This document shows positions 47,678-57,198 of a stretch of DNA of 64,000 nucleotides, in pieces (within the stretch, counting starts at the first letter, position 1; every line of letters starts with the position of its first letter). The position numbers and the translations under genes are program-made. The notes beneath the pieces are model-generated. The model searched no databases, was not told where the DNA came from, and saw only the letters and a list, made by a program, of their open reading frames with translations. The DNA is taken from contig JAXHNF010000023.1 in NCBI GenBank assembly GCA_034520745.1, positions 1 through 64,000 on the forward strand. The letters run 5' to 3'. The DNA is from Alkalibacterium sp034520745. GTDB lineage: Bacteria > Bacillota > Bacilli > Lactobacillales > Carnobacteriaceae_A.

Positions 47678-47715
47678 AAAACACGCAGGCACAGAATTCT
47701 GTGCCTGCGTGTTTT
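47678..47715. terminator. Perfect bidirectional terminator between msrA and corA
   Basis: AAAACACGCAGGCACAG is followed by its exact complement around GAATTC-type symmetry, with A- and T-runs at the two ends. Confidence 0.9.
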
Positions 47716-47725
47716 AATTTTCATT

Positions 47726-48682
47726 TTAGTCGAACCATCCTTTTTCCTTGAACCAGAAAAAGAGTGAGAGTCCGATCATCAGCATGATACCCAGTACAAT
47801 AAAGTAACTGTACCTGTCATCCAGTTCAGGCATATATTGAAAGTTCATGCCATATATACCTGAAATCAGTGTCAGCGGTGTGAAAATGGACGTGATGATG
47901 GTCAGGACCTTCATCACTTCGTTCGACTGGTGCGAGGTCATGGAAAGATAGCTGTCACGGATATCTGTCGTGATTTCCCGGTTGGAGCTCACCAGTTCCG
48001 ATACTTTCAGCAGATGATCGTATATGTCGGAAAAATATTCCCGTCTCTTTTTTATTTCCGTGAGATGCTGCGAGTTCAGCATCCGGTACAGCAGATCTCT
48101 CATCGGATTCACGGTCTGGCGGATATGAAGCAGCATGTGCCTGATATCGAACAGTTCTTCCATCAGTTCATCCATCGACTGGTTTTTCTCGTTGTCTTCG
48201 ATCACGTCCAGTCTGCCCTCGAGGTTATAAATAAGTGGGAAGTACGTGTCCACCAGCTTATCCAGAATCTGATAAAAGACATAATACGGGTCCCATTCAT
48301 CAACCGCTGCCCGCTGACTGATCCTGTCCCAAACCTGATTCACCTCTCTGGACTGTTCAAAATGGAAAGTCACGACAAAGTCCTTCCCGACGAAAAAATC
48401 CAGCTCTTCCTTGATTATTTCATCTTTCTCTTCCTTCACTGTGTGCGTGACATAAAAATTGTATCCGTTGTAGTAATCCAGCTTGGGTCTTTGAAGCAGT
48501 ATACCGCAGTCTTCGATAGCCAGTGGATGGAAATCAAAGACGGCCGCCAGCAGATTAAATTCCTGCGGCGTCGGGTCAGAGAAATCTACCCAGTACCACT
48601 TGAATTTTTCCAGTGTTTCCTTTTCGACCGGCACATCCGTTACTATTGTGTCATCCGGTAAAATACCAATAATACTTATCAT
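47726..48682 (-). CDS. corA: CorA family Mg2+/divalent cation transporter
   Basis: An intact 318-residue pentameric channel subunit. A cytoplasmic N-terminal domain, a long stalk helix (DELMEELFDIRHMLLHIRQTVNPMRDLLYRML) and two C-terminal helices with the signature GMNFQYMPELDDRYSY between them. ATG 48682 follows AAAAGGATG. Nothing nearby suggests a special cation. Confidence 0.92.
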   Translation of the reverse strand: MISIIGILPDDTIVTDVPVEKETLEKFKWYWVDFSDPTPQEFNLLAAVFDFHPLAIEDCGILLQRPKLDYYNGYNFYVTHTVKEEKDEIIKEELDFFVGKDFVVTFHFEQSREVNQVWDRISQRAAVDEWDPYYVFYQILDKLVDTYFPLIYNLEGRLDVIEDNEKNQSMDELMEELFDIRHMLLHIRQTVNPMRDLLYRMLNSQHLTEIKKRREYFSDIYDHLLKVSELVSSNREITTDIRDSYLSMTSHQSNEVMKVLTIITSIFTPLTLISGIYGMNFQYMPELDDRYSYFIVLGIMLMIGLSLFFWFKEKGWFD

Positions 48683-48770
48683 GTAAAAACATCCTTTTTA
48701 AAAACTCATCTAATCATTTATTATACGCTAGTACAGAAGGCTGACCTAACGTTTTTAGTAAATCCTCGTT

Positions 48771-49664
48771 TCACTCAGTTCTTAAGGTGAACAGGGTCAC
48801 TTCAGGCGTGGCATTCATCCTGATCGGCACGATGCTCATCCCTATGCCTCTGTTCACATACAAATTGTTTGTCTCAGAACCGAAATCCTGAATCCAGCCG
48901 TCCACAGTCACTTCTCCTCCTTGAACCAGAGCCAGATACGACCACTTGTCACTGAAAGGTGTGCGGATCTGACCGCCGTGGGTATGGCCCGCCACAGCAA
49001 GCGGAGCTGAGTTGTCTTGCAGGCTCCTGAATGAATCCGGATTATGCATCAAGACGACTCTCGGAGCATCCTCAGGCATCCCTTGAAAGGCTTCTTCGAC
49101 CCGGTCGTTCCCGGCCCAGTGAGACCCTATTCCAACCACATAAAGACTATTTTCTGGATCTTCACTCTCAATAAGTATGTCATTTTCGTTATCCAGTACC
49201 CTGATGCCCATGCTGGTCAGTTCCTCTGCGAGTCCTTCTGCCAGCTCGACATTGGGTTCTGCATCTTCCGACGACATAGCGTAGTCGTGATTGCCGAGCA
49301 CACTGTAAACCGGAATGCCACTCTCCTGCAGTGGTCGCAGCGCATCCAAGATATTATCGATTTCCTGATCGTCCATACTCGTAACGTGGTAGATATAATC
49401 ACCAGTAATAAGGACAGCGGCCGGATCCATTTCTATTAAATCTTCAACGATCCGTCCGGTCGTCGAGACGTTATCCATCCAAAGCCCCACCTGAAAATCT
49501 CCGATGACCGCTATCTGCTCTTCTTCCAGGTCGGAAGGGAGATTTGTGATCTCGGCCTCTTCCTCCACGATCTCAATCGTATACGGTTCAGTAAATCCCC
49601 ATACCACCAGTATCCCCAGCAGTATACCCAACACCAGTAATATCTTTTTATACTTTGCTTTCAC
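48771..49664 (-). CDS. Membrane-anchored metallophosphoesterase (YkuE-like)
   Basis: 297 residues from GTG 49664 (TAGGAG upstream). An N-terminal membrane segment (ILLVLGILLGILVVWGF), then the calcineurin-like metal motifs: GDFQVG, GDYIYH, LGNHDYA, LMHNPD and AGHTHGGQ. It resembles YkuE/LpxH-type phosphoesterases acting at the outer membrane face. The substrate is unknown, perhaps a lipid or teichoic acid phosphate. Confidence 0.88.
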   Translation of the reverse strand: MKAKYKKILLVLGILLGILVVWGFTEPYTIEIVEEEAEITNLPSDLEEEQIAVIGDFQVGLWMDNVSTTGRIVEDLIEMDPAAVLITGDYIYHVTSMDDQEIDNILDALRPLQESGIPVYSVLGNHDYAMSSEDAEPNVELAEGLAEELTSMGIRVLDNENDILIESEDPENSLYVVGIGSHWAGNDRVEEAFQGMPEDAPRVVLMHNPDSFRSLQDNSAPLAVAGHTHGGQIRTPFSDKWSYLALVQGGEVTVDGWIQDFGSETNNLYVNRGIGMSIVPIRMNATPEVTLFTLRTE

Positions 49665-49802
49665 CGCGATCCACTCCTAATTGTGCAGTATAGTTCCATT
49701 ATACTGGATGAACACACCCGATTCTAAAAAATTTCAGCCTGTTCAAGTATCTTTTCAGTACCTCTGTCATAAAAAACAGCCTATTTTCCATACTATCAAA
49801 TA

Positions 49803-49842
49803 AGCCGTCTCAAGATCATCGGTACGATAATCCTAAGACGGC
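49803..49842 (-). terminator. Terminator after the VOC gene
   Basis: AGCCGTCTTAGGAT-type stem pairs with an imperfect complement ending AGACGGCT, followed by TTATTTG on the minus strand. Confidence 0.65.
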
Positions 49843-49860
49843 TGCTAAAACGATTCTATT

Positions 49861-50253
49861 TCAGCTTGTCATTTGCGGGGAGTCGGGATGCAGCTCCATA
49901 AACTCAAGCCAGTTCCCATCCGGATCCCTGAGCCAGAACTGCTTATTATTATCTTTTCCTGTGATGACTTCTGCCGCAAACTCGACACCCTTATCTTTCA
50001 ATCGCTCTGCGGTTTCATTTATATCATCCACTTCAAAGCAGATGTGATCGTACTGTTTCTTCTCTTCTTCCTCTGCCCCATAGAAGAACTCAAGAAATGA
50101 GCCGTCTGCTATTTTGACATATTCGATCCACGGATTCCCGTCTTCATCCTTTAAGTCGAATGCATGCCTGAAACCCAGTGTCTCACAGTAAAAATCCAGC
50201 GTCTTTTCCATATCTTTCACATGAAACCCCTTATGATGAATACCTCTGATCAT
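49861..50253 (-). CDS. VOC (glyoxalase/dioxygenase superfamily) protein
   Basis: 130 residues from ATG 50253 (AAAGGTG upstream; an in-frame GTG lies 9 nt earlier). Two beta-alpha-beta-beta-beta modules: GIHHKGFHVKDMEKTLDFY with first metal His and DGSFLEFFYG with Glu; DHICFEVDDINETAERLKDKG and WLRDPDGNWLEFMEL with the second pair. These give an H/E/H/E metal set like glyoxalase I, so methylglyoxal detoxification is possible. Other VOC functions cannot be excluded. Confidence 0.82.
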   Translation of the reverse strand: MIRGIHHKGFHVKDMEKTLDFYCETLGFRHAFDLKDEDGNPWIEYVKIADGSFLEFFYGAEEEEKKQYDHICFEVDDINETAERLKDKGVEFAAEVITGKDNNKQFWLRDPDGNWLEFMELHPDSPQMTS

Positions 50254-50317
50254 TGCCCACACACCTTTTCTTTAAATTTTTTAAAATACTGCTGCCAGTA
50301 ATTATAAACGATTCATT

Positions 50318-51180
50318 TTACGAAGCGTCGATAAACTTGCCGATCATTTCATTTACTCGACCAGGTTCTTCCAGATGAACCCAATGCGTGCCTTCCCCTA
50401 ATAAAACACCTTTTCCCTCATCACAGTAATCTAAACTTCGAACAGCCAGATCTGATTCCAGAAACTGGTCATTCGCTCCCCAGAGAACCAGTGTCGGGAC
50501 AGACACACGTGTAGGATATTCTGTCTGGAGGAAATTTCGCCCATTCGCCCGATACCAATTGAGCATGGATTTCATTGCCTGCGGTCTGGACCAGGCTGAT
50601 TTATATCTCTTCTCATCCTCTTCAGTGAATGTTCCACTTTGGCTGCTGACCTGCATCGTCTTTAAGAAAGGGCGCCAGCCGGAGGGTTTAAGTCCCGTTT
50701 CCAGCAGTCCTCTAAACTGAAAGAAGAACATGTAAGAACTCTAAACAGTTGTGCCGGATGCCCCCGGACATGATCGATCATCGCTCTGTCGTGTGGTGCA
50801 TTGATGACAACCAGCTTGCGTATCAGCTCGGGGTGTTTTCTTGCCACATGCCAGGCAACGATCCCTCCCCAGTCATGACCCACGAGGTTTACTTTTTCGT
50901 TATTTGAAACATTGATAAGTCCTGCAATATCTTCGACCAGTTCATCGATGGCATAGTCATCCACTCGAGACGGTTTATCGCTTAAATTATAGCCGCGCTG
51001 ATCAGGTGCCCAGACACGGTAGCCTTTTTCCGCTAAATAAGGGATCTGTTTATGCCAGCCGTACCAGAATTCAGGAAAGCCGTGCAGAAGCATGATCACT
51101 TCTCCGTCTTTTGGTCCTTGTCTGACGACATGCAGCTTTATTCCATTTGTTTCTATATGGTCATGTTCGACCGTTTCCAC
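50318..51180 (-). CDS. Alpha/beta hydrolase, epoxide hydrolase-like (frameshifted)
   Basis: About 288 residues from GTG 51180 with AAGGAGG upstream. Motifs: MLLHGFPEFWYGW (HGxP), PDQRGYNLSDKP, nucleophile elbow GHDWGGIVAW with Asp as nucleophile, and the C-terminal VLWGANDQFL and GTHWVHLEEP with the catalytic His. Asp nucleophile plus HGFPE indicates an epoxide hydrolase or haloalkane-dehalogenase type enzyme. The frame shifts between 50662 and 50731 (RVLTYMFFFQFRG once joined). Confidence 0.82.
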
Positions 51181-51318
51181 TTTGATTCCACCTCCTTGTT
51201 ACTTTCCAGTCCTTTCTCATAAAATAGTTTAATTCTGCTGTTACTTCTATAGTATTTTATTTGGCTAAGTTTCTTCAAACAATACGTATTTATTAAATCA
51301 AATCATTTAGATGAAAAT

Positions 51319-51367
51319 TAAAAGCAGTCTAAGAAGGCCTTAAAGATTGAACGCCTGCTAGACTGCG
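51319..51367 (-). terminator. Terminator after the twin-GNAT gene
   Basis: GCAGTCTA pairs with TAGACTGC across a partly structured 35-nt loop, then TTTTAATTTT on the minus strand. Confidence 0.65.
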
Positions 51368-51372
51368 ATAAT

Positions 51373-52555
51373 TTACTGCCACTGGTCAGGAAATTTCATT
51401 TTCTGCAGTGCCGGGAAATGCTTGTTGTATTCTTCCACCTTTTCTTCCGGAATGTTTTCGAAGACAGATGAAATAGACACTTTCCCTTTAATATCTTTCA
51501 GACCCTTTTCAGTTAATTCTATCGCCATAAAGGCATCGAAGTTCTCACCGCTCATTGTGGTGAGACCGAATCTGTCACAGGTTTCGAAAGCCGATTCTCG
51601 GATAATAATCGGGTTCCCCCAGATAACGATTCCCTTGATCCGGCCTCCCGTGCCAGAGACATCGTTTCCTTTAAAAGCAGCTCCCCGATACCTCGTCCCT
51701 GCCACTTGGGTAAAACGCTCAGCGGGCCGAACGTCAGAAGGTCGTGCGTGACTTCCCCGTCAGCGACTCTGGCCTTTGAATACATGATGCCTGCGATGAC
51801 TTCGCCGTCTTTCACTGGCGATCCGGCTTCAGTTCCGGCAGATACGCACTGTCCTGACGTAACTGATGGACAAGATAATGCTCCTCGCACCCCGGCTTGT
51901 ATTTGTTCCAGAAAGCGAGCTGGGTCATCCGCTCGACAGCGTAATAGTCCGCTTCTGTTTCTTTTCGAATAACGATATCCTCCCGGGACAGCTTTTCCTT
52001 TTTCTCCGGAAACCAGCCAAACTCCAGCCGGACTTCTTTTCTTTCCAGATCGTCATTCCCGTAACAGCAAGTATCCATCCCGATCAGCCGGAACCCTTCA
52101 TGATGATAGAAGCCGATCGCATTGACGTTTGAAGACTGTGTCTCCAGGATGACAGCCCGTCGCCGCTCCAGCCGTGCCTGTTCTTTGGCCACGTCCATCA
52201 GCGCACGGCCTAGCCCCTGTTTCAGATAGGTATCCGCCACCCAGAGCTCGCTCACACGAAGACGATTGGACCAGGATTCCTGATCGGTTTCGATGGCCGC
52301 CACCAGCCCACCGTCAACGACGATTCCCCACGCAAAAGGATTGCTCCGGTAATCACCGTATAGTTTATCAGAATCCTCCCCTTCATCTGCAGCCCGCGTC
52401 ACGGTTTCTCTGAAACCCTTCTTCTCGATCTTGATATGATAGCCGCTCTCGTGCTTATTTAAAATCACGTCATAGTACTGATCTGTGCGGTACCCTATTG
52501 GAAGAATCGTATCTTTCCATTCTTCTTTGGGCAGGTGAATGATGTCGAAATGCAT
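51373..52555 (-). CDS. Protein with two fused GNAT acetyltransferase domains (frameshifted)
   Basis: About 394 residues from ATG 52555 (AGAGAGG upstream). Domain 1 (about 1-190) resembles streptothricin-acetyltransferase-type GNATs: SELWVADTYLKQGLGRALMDVAKEQA and NAIGFYHHEGFRLIG. Domain 2 (about 205-394) is YhbS-like: FGPLSVLPKWQGRGIGELLLKE. Frame breaks occur near 51850, 51700 and 51590; the joined sequence GIKGIVIWGNPDYYPRIGF is characteristic of YhbS. Substrates are unknown. Confidence 0.78.
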
Positions 52556-52612
52556 GATATCCCTCTCTTTCCTCTGTAAAAGAAACTGATAATACACTTT
52601 TTACTGATCCGG

Positions 52613-52801
52613 CTATGCCCGCTCACTCAGGATATCTTCCACCTTCTCGGCTCTGACCGCTCGAGAAAGAGATAGCCCTGGCCAAGATGACAGCCGGGAA
52701 CCGTTCAACAAGGCACGTGTCGACTCGATCAGAAAATGACTTTTAATCGTTCGATTGTCCATTAAGTATACGAGTAAAGAATGACATACGCATGCATGCA
52801 T
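52613..52801 (-). pseudogene. Relic of an EAL-domain (c-di-GMP phosphodiesterase) gene
   Basis: Only the end of an EAL domain remains. FLIESTRALLN matches the helix before the last EAL motif, and after a deletion the line resumes as GCHLGQGYLFSRAV (in two frames) and RAEKVEDILSERA, the usual EAL ending. About 20 residues between these segments are missing. No catalytic residue survives. It is near no other c-di-GMP gene; the intact cyclase lies about 21 kb away. Confidence 0.65.
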
Positions 52802-52904
52802 TTCAGATCATAAGCTTACTGTCAGAGCTCCATCGGTCAATGATAAACGTCGAAACGTTGAAAAAAAGAGTCTAAACGGTTCACATTGGGATCATTTAGA
52901 CACA

Positions 52905-52944
52905 GCCGGGAGCGAGAAATGCATATGCATCTCTCGCTCCCGGC
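52905..52944. repeat. 13-bp perfect inverted repeat with a self-complementary loop
   Basis: GCCGGGAGCGAGA (52905-52917) and TCTCGCTCCCGGC (52932-52944) flank AATGCATATGCATC, whose core ATGCATATGCAT is itself a palindrome. It has no T-run, so it is not a typical terminator, although it lies 50 bp past the ADH stop. Confidence 0.8.
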
Positions 52945-52993
52945 ATCGCTGTGACGTTATTAACATTTGTCTCATACGTTTTGAATGAATCAG

Positions 52994-54039
52994 CTACTCA
53001 AAATCAATGATCAGTTTCAGTGCCTTGTTTTCCGCTGCATTTTCAAAGGTCTTGTACGCTTCAAGGATGTCACTGAAGTGGAAGTGGTGTGTCACCAGCT
53101 CGTTAGGTACGATTTTGCCGGATTCCACGGTTTTCAGAAGCATAGGGGTTGTATTTGGTGCTGACCAGCCCCATGGAAATATTGATGTTTTTGATCCACA
53201 GATTCTGCAGTTCTAAATCAACGCTTTTCCCATGGACACCAATATTAGCTATACGTCCGCCCGGTGCGATTATTTTCTGAACACAAGTCAAAGGTTTGAG
53301 GATAACCCACGGCTTCCATGGCGACATCGACACCCAAGTCGTCCGTTATTTCGAAAATCTTTTTGATAGCTTCCTCCGGATCTTTAGAATTGACTGTGTG
53401 TGTTGCCCCGAACTGTTTTGACATTTCCAGACGATTATCATCCAGGTCGACCATGATTATTTTTGCCGGCGAGTAGAATTGAGCCGTCAGTAGAGCTGAC
53501 ATTCCGATCGGACCGGCTCCAATGATAGCCACCGTCGAGCCCGGTTCGACGTGTCCCGATAAGACACCGATTTCCAGTCCTGTCGGTAAGATATCACTAA
53601 GCATGACCAGACTGTCGTCATCGATTGCTTCAGGGACATGATGCAGACTGTTATCTGCATGAGGTATCCGTACATATTCTGCCTGAGTCCCATCGATCAA
53701 GTGCCCAAGGATCCAACCCCCGTCTTCGCAGTGGGCATAGAGGCCCCTTTTTACAATAGTGACACTTGCCGCATGACGTGATACAGGAGATCAGCACTTT
53801 ATCGCCGACCTGAATCTGGAAACCCCCCTGCCGACTTCCTCGACAATCCCGATGCCTTCATGCCCGATAGTCAGACCTTCCGGTACTTCTGGCGTATGAC
53901 CTGCCATTATGTGCAGATCGGTCCCGCAAATCGTTGTTTTCACAAGCTTCACTACCGCATCCGTACTCTTATCTACCTTTGGTTTCTCCTTTTCCAAAAC
54001 TTCTTTCTGATTCACACCCACAAACGAAAGCGCCTTCAT
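52994..54039 (-). CDS. Zinc-dependent alcohol dehydrogenase (MDR family), frameshifted
   Basis: About 346 residues. ATG 54039 follows TAGGAGGG. Catalytic zinc ligands: TTICGTDLHIMAGH and IGHEGIGIV. The structural-zinc loop SCGKCHYCKKG..AHCEDGGWILGH is recovered in a second frame. NAD binding: VAIIGAGPIGMSALLTAQF. It closes with LKLIIDFE. Breaks lie near 53800, 53725, 53285 and 53130. Substrate is not decidable; secondary alcohol, threonine/butanediol or formaldehyde-type oxidation are all possible. It is next to gloB. Confidence 0.85.
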
Positions 54040-54199
54040 TTTATCCCTCCTAAATATTTTGTATGTAAATGCACAAGACCTGCGTTCAAGGATAGTCTAT
54101 CACCCCTACTCGAAAGTCGCAACGAATACAACCTGCTATTTTAAAAACATTGCTCAGTTGCTCTTGTGCCTGATTCAGCTCCTTGGACGAGAGAATGAC

Positions 54200-54903
54200 C
54201 TAGAAATCATCCCGAGCCTTGCGCAGCTCTGTGAAAGCTTCCAGCGTCTCAGCTTGAAGAAAGAGATTGATTTTTCTTCCCTGCCGATCGATGTGGGCAG
54301 GGTTGGACGGCCTTCTTCCCGAAGCTTGTCCACTTGGTCTAAAGCGTCAGACAGGACCTGTTCAACGGTTTGATGGAGCATGCAAAGCGCAGGTTTTTCT
54401 GCGTGTATTCATGGCCGCAGAAGACTTCTACCGGGTCAGCCAGTTGCTTTGAACTTCTGCAGGGCCTCATACTGCGCCTGGTAATCGCCGGTGAAGACAC
54501 GCCCGCAGCCGGCTGAAAACAGGGCATCGCCGCAAAAGAGTTTGTCACCCGTTATGAAGCTGATATGCTCGCTTGAATGCCGGCCGTTTTGAAAACCTGA
54601 AAATCGTGACCAAACAGTTCGAAGGCATCGCCTTCCTGAACGACATGATCAGCCAGAGCTTTGGTTTCCACTGGTCCATAAACGGGCGTCTGCGAAAATT
54701 TCTCTATAATATCCGTTCAGCGCCATCGGTATGATGTACGTGATGGTGGTGCGTGCGAGGATGCCTTCAAGAGCCAGCTGGTTTTTTTCAAGGTGATCCA
54801 GCACGCCTTCCGCCTCTCCCGGAATCGACAACCACTGCTTCTTCCCCTTCTTTAATGACCCAGATGTAATTGTCAGACAAGGCTTTAATTGGATAAATGT
54901 TCA
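54200..54903 (-). CDS. gloB: Hydroxyacylglutathione hydrolase-like metallo-beta-lactamase (glyoxalase II), frameshifted
   Basis: About 235 residues. ATG 54903 starts IYPIKALSDNYIWVI, typical of GloB. A His-rich metal site with HHHH..HTDGAE is near 54750. The end EEGRPTLPTSIGREEKINLF is followed by ETLEAFTELRKARDDF and matches GloB C-termini. Many frame breaks occur (near 54820, 54650, 54600, 54440 and 54260). It would hydrolyse S-lactoyl-thiol adducts in methylglyoxal detoxification, together with a VOC enzyme. Low-molecular-weight thiol partner unknown. Confidence 0.75.
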
Positions 54904-55064
54904 TCATCATGTCCCCTCACTCAAAATGAATTTGATCTGTCATTACTCAGTATGGCAGATTCTTCCTGCGCAGTTCTAGCTTTTTCAAAACTTTTGAAGA
55001 AGCGTAGCTGTCTGATTCACGGTGCAGAAAAAGCAGACAGGACAAGCAGAACAGCCAAATTTAC

Positions 55065-55080
55065 TTTTGATGTTCGAAAT
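55065..55080 (+). promoter_or_regulatory. FabT-like operator upstream of fabV
   Basis: TTTTGATGTTCGAAAT resembles the FabT pattern TTTGAnnnTCAAA with one mismatch (TCGAA). A TATTAT or TATATT -10-like element lies about 30 bp downstream, then GGAGG and ATG 55144. Confidence 0.4.
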
Positions 55081-55143
55081 AATTTAAATAGACTGATTTT
55101 CTGCTATTATATTCCTAAGACACGTTAATGGAGGAAAACAATT

Positions 55144-56312
55144 ATGGTGAAATTCAAACAGAACATACGAGGAAATGTCGCTCTGGGGGTCAATCCACTG
55201 GGCTGCGGCACAGGAAGTACTGAATCAGATCGACTATGTAAAAGGCAAAGGGACATTTGAAGGGCCGAAAAGAAGTGCTGATCATTGGTGCTTCATCGAG
55301 TTACGGTCTAGCCACTCGGATCAGTCTGGCGTTCAGGTGCGGGTGCTGACACAATCGGTATTTCCTTGGAAAAGGGACCAAAAGTGAAAGAAACCTGGGC
55401 ACAGCCAGGCTGGTGCATCAACATCGCTTCTAAAGAAGCCACCGCTGAAAAAGAAGGCTTGACTGCCAATAACATTTTGTCCAGGACGCCTTCAGTCATG
55501 AAACCGAGCAGGAAGTCATCGATTACATCAAGAACGATTTCGGCGGCAAAGTCGACCTGGTCGTCTACAGCCTGGCAAGCGGCAGACGAACAGATCCGCA
55601 TACCGGCGAGACCTACACGTCCTCAATCAAAGCGATCGGCGAGCCCGTGGTCGGTCCCAACATCAACATGCAGAAGGAAGAATACTACACTGAAACCCTT
55701 GAACCGGCCACAGAACAGAAAATCGCTGATACCGTCAAAGTCATGGGCAGGGAAGACTGGGAACTGTGGATGAAGGCTTTGAAAGAAGCCGGTGTGCTGA
55801 CTGACGGCGTGCTGACGACGAACTATTCCTACTAGGAACAGAACTGAATCAGCCTTATTACGGTCACGGCACCCTTGGCCGTGCGAAAGCAGACTGTGAC
55901 GTTAAAGCGGACAACATCAACGAGCTGCTGGCTGACATCAACGGCAAGGCCCAGGTCGTCGTTGCCACTGCTAACAACCAAAGCCAGTTCGGTCATTCCG
56001 TTCTTCCTGTTTCCTGCATCGGTCTGTATAAAGTGATGTCTGAAAAAGGAACGCACGAAACACCGATCATGCACATGGACCGCATTTACCGGGACATGAC
56101 TCTACGGTGATGAGCCCGAGTATGATGAAGCCGGACGTTTACGACCGGACAGCTGGGAACTGGACAGCGACACTCAGGCTCAGACAAAGGCACTGATCGG
56201 CGAACTGAACGAAGACAATTTCAATACTGACCTGACCGCCTATGACCTCTTTTATAAAGAGTTTTCCAACCTGAGCGGCTTCATGGTGGATAATTATGAA
56301 GAACAGACATGA
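55144..56312 (+). CDS. fabV: Trans-2-enoyl-ACP/CoA reductase, FabV type (NADH), frameshifted
   Basis: About 392 residues; GGAGG precedes ATG 55144. FabV/Ter blocks: IRGNVALGVNPLGC at the start, a nucleotide-binding ASSSYGLATRI, VDLVVYSLASGRRTDP (the YSLAS block of this family), TVKVMGREDWELWMKAL, TTNYSY with the catalytic Tyr-(x)8-Lys region following (YGHGTLGRAKAD), and PVSCIGLYKVM. At least six single-base errors (extra bases near 55219, 55270, 55342, 55470, 56104; one missing near 55836) split it. It completes fatty acid elongation. Being alone, away from a fab cluster, it may be an auxiliary reductase. Confidence 0.87.
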
Positions 56313-56371
56313 CAATCGAAAGAACTGAAAGCACTGGAGTACTGATTATATCGTAGAGAGTGGAAAAAGCG

Positions 56372-56460
56372 TTCAGACCCGTATCACTGGAGCGAATAAG
56401 CGCAAGATAATCGAAGATTATCGAGCATTATTAGTGAAGTGAACGGCGGGTCTGCTTTTT
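56372..56460. ncRNA. Highly structured intergenic element (three nested stems)
   Basis: CAGACCCG (56374-56381) pairs with CGGGTCTG (56447-56454), CACT with AGTG inside it, then AATAAGC with GCATTATT (one bulge), and GATAATC-GAA-GATTATC forms the terminal hairpin. TTTTT follows the outer stem. It could be a small RNA, an intergenic repeat unit or an elaborate terminator for fabV; a true terminator follows at 56497. Confidence 0.45.
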
Positions 56461-56496
56461 GGAGCAGGTTTAAGAAAAAACATTCGTAATCGCGAA

Positions 56497-56530
56497 AGAG
56501 ACTGGGATCATGCCAGTCTCTTTGTCATTT
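56497..56530 (+). terminator. Terminator downstream of fabV
   Basis: AGAGACTGG pairs with CCAGTCTCT around GATCATG, followed by TTTGTCATTTT. Confidence 0.8.
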
Positions 56531-56564
56531 TCCAAGTCTTTTAGGGTAAAAATCCCCCATCAGA

Positions 56565-56860
56565 TGATCCGTTTAATTGGTTTCGAGACCAGTTCTGATG
56601 TTTACCTTTCGTTCAACTCGTTACTATCCGTTTGACGACGAGTTCAGCCGGTCGAACTGCACTCAACTCGTCTCAATATTCGCTTTGCAGCCACTTCTTG
56701 AAGCTATACCGAGTCGAACCTGTTTCAATATCTCTTTTGGCACAAGTTCCCAGGTCCCGGCTTCGTGAAGTCGTTCTCATCCCGCTTTTTGGAACCTGTT
56801 CTGTACTGCGGATGCTGTCTAACATGTCTCAATACTTTTCCGATCAGTACTTTTAAAAGA
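56565..56860. repeat. Diverged minisatellite with a period of about 50-54 bp
   Basis: The motif (C)TCGTCTCAATAT.CGCTTTTGG recurs with drift at about 56617, 56667, 56720, 56770 and 56824, with a possible partial unit at 56567. The second half of each unit carries a GTTC.. or GAAC-like arm; the unit at 56617 forms an AACTCGT/ACGAGTT hairpin. It runs up to the end of the MGMT-family gene. No coding capacity is convincing. Confidence 0.6.
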
Positions 56861-56868
56861 ATGCATGC

Positions 56869-57177
56869 TCAGATTTTCCAGCGACAGCGGTTTACATCAA
56901 CATGGCTCTCGTTTTTCATTCGGTACATCCTCGGCTTCCAGCAGAAATCTCTGTTCGCTCCAGCCAGGTACGAGTCTTCCGGCATGATTCACCACTCTGT
57001 GACACGGGTAGCTGCCGTAGAATTCCGCCATGCTCAACACCCGGCCAACCAGTCGCGCATTTCTTTCCCTGCCAATCAGTCCGGCGATCTGTCCGTAAGT
57101 CGCCACTTTCCCTCCGGAATCTCCTCGACCACCGATAAAATTTCATAAATTAAAGCATCGTCTAAAACGCGGCTCAT
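56869..57177 (-). CDS. MGMT family protein (methylated-DNA-cysteine methyltransferase-like), two frameshifts
   Basis: About 103 residues, the DNA-binding and active-site domain only, as in small Ogt-like proteins. From ATG 57177: VVEEIPEGK, then (one A missing near 57100) VATYGQIAGLIGR, RLVGRVLS and the active-site GSYPCHRVVNHAGRL with the acceptor Cys. A second shift near 56925 gives the ending MKNESHVDVNRCRWKI. It repairs O6-alkylguanine or recognises such lesions. It lies downstream of ybaK, with a decayed second copy on the other side of ybaK. Confidence 0.82.
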
Positions 57178-57198
57178 AGCCTTCTTTCCTTTCAGTTT

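Noticed and set aside
47930..48661. 243-codon open frame antisense to corA
   Set aside because: A shadow of the intact CorA gene; no ribosome site and no recognisable domain.
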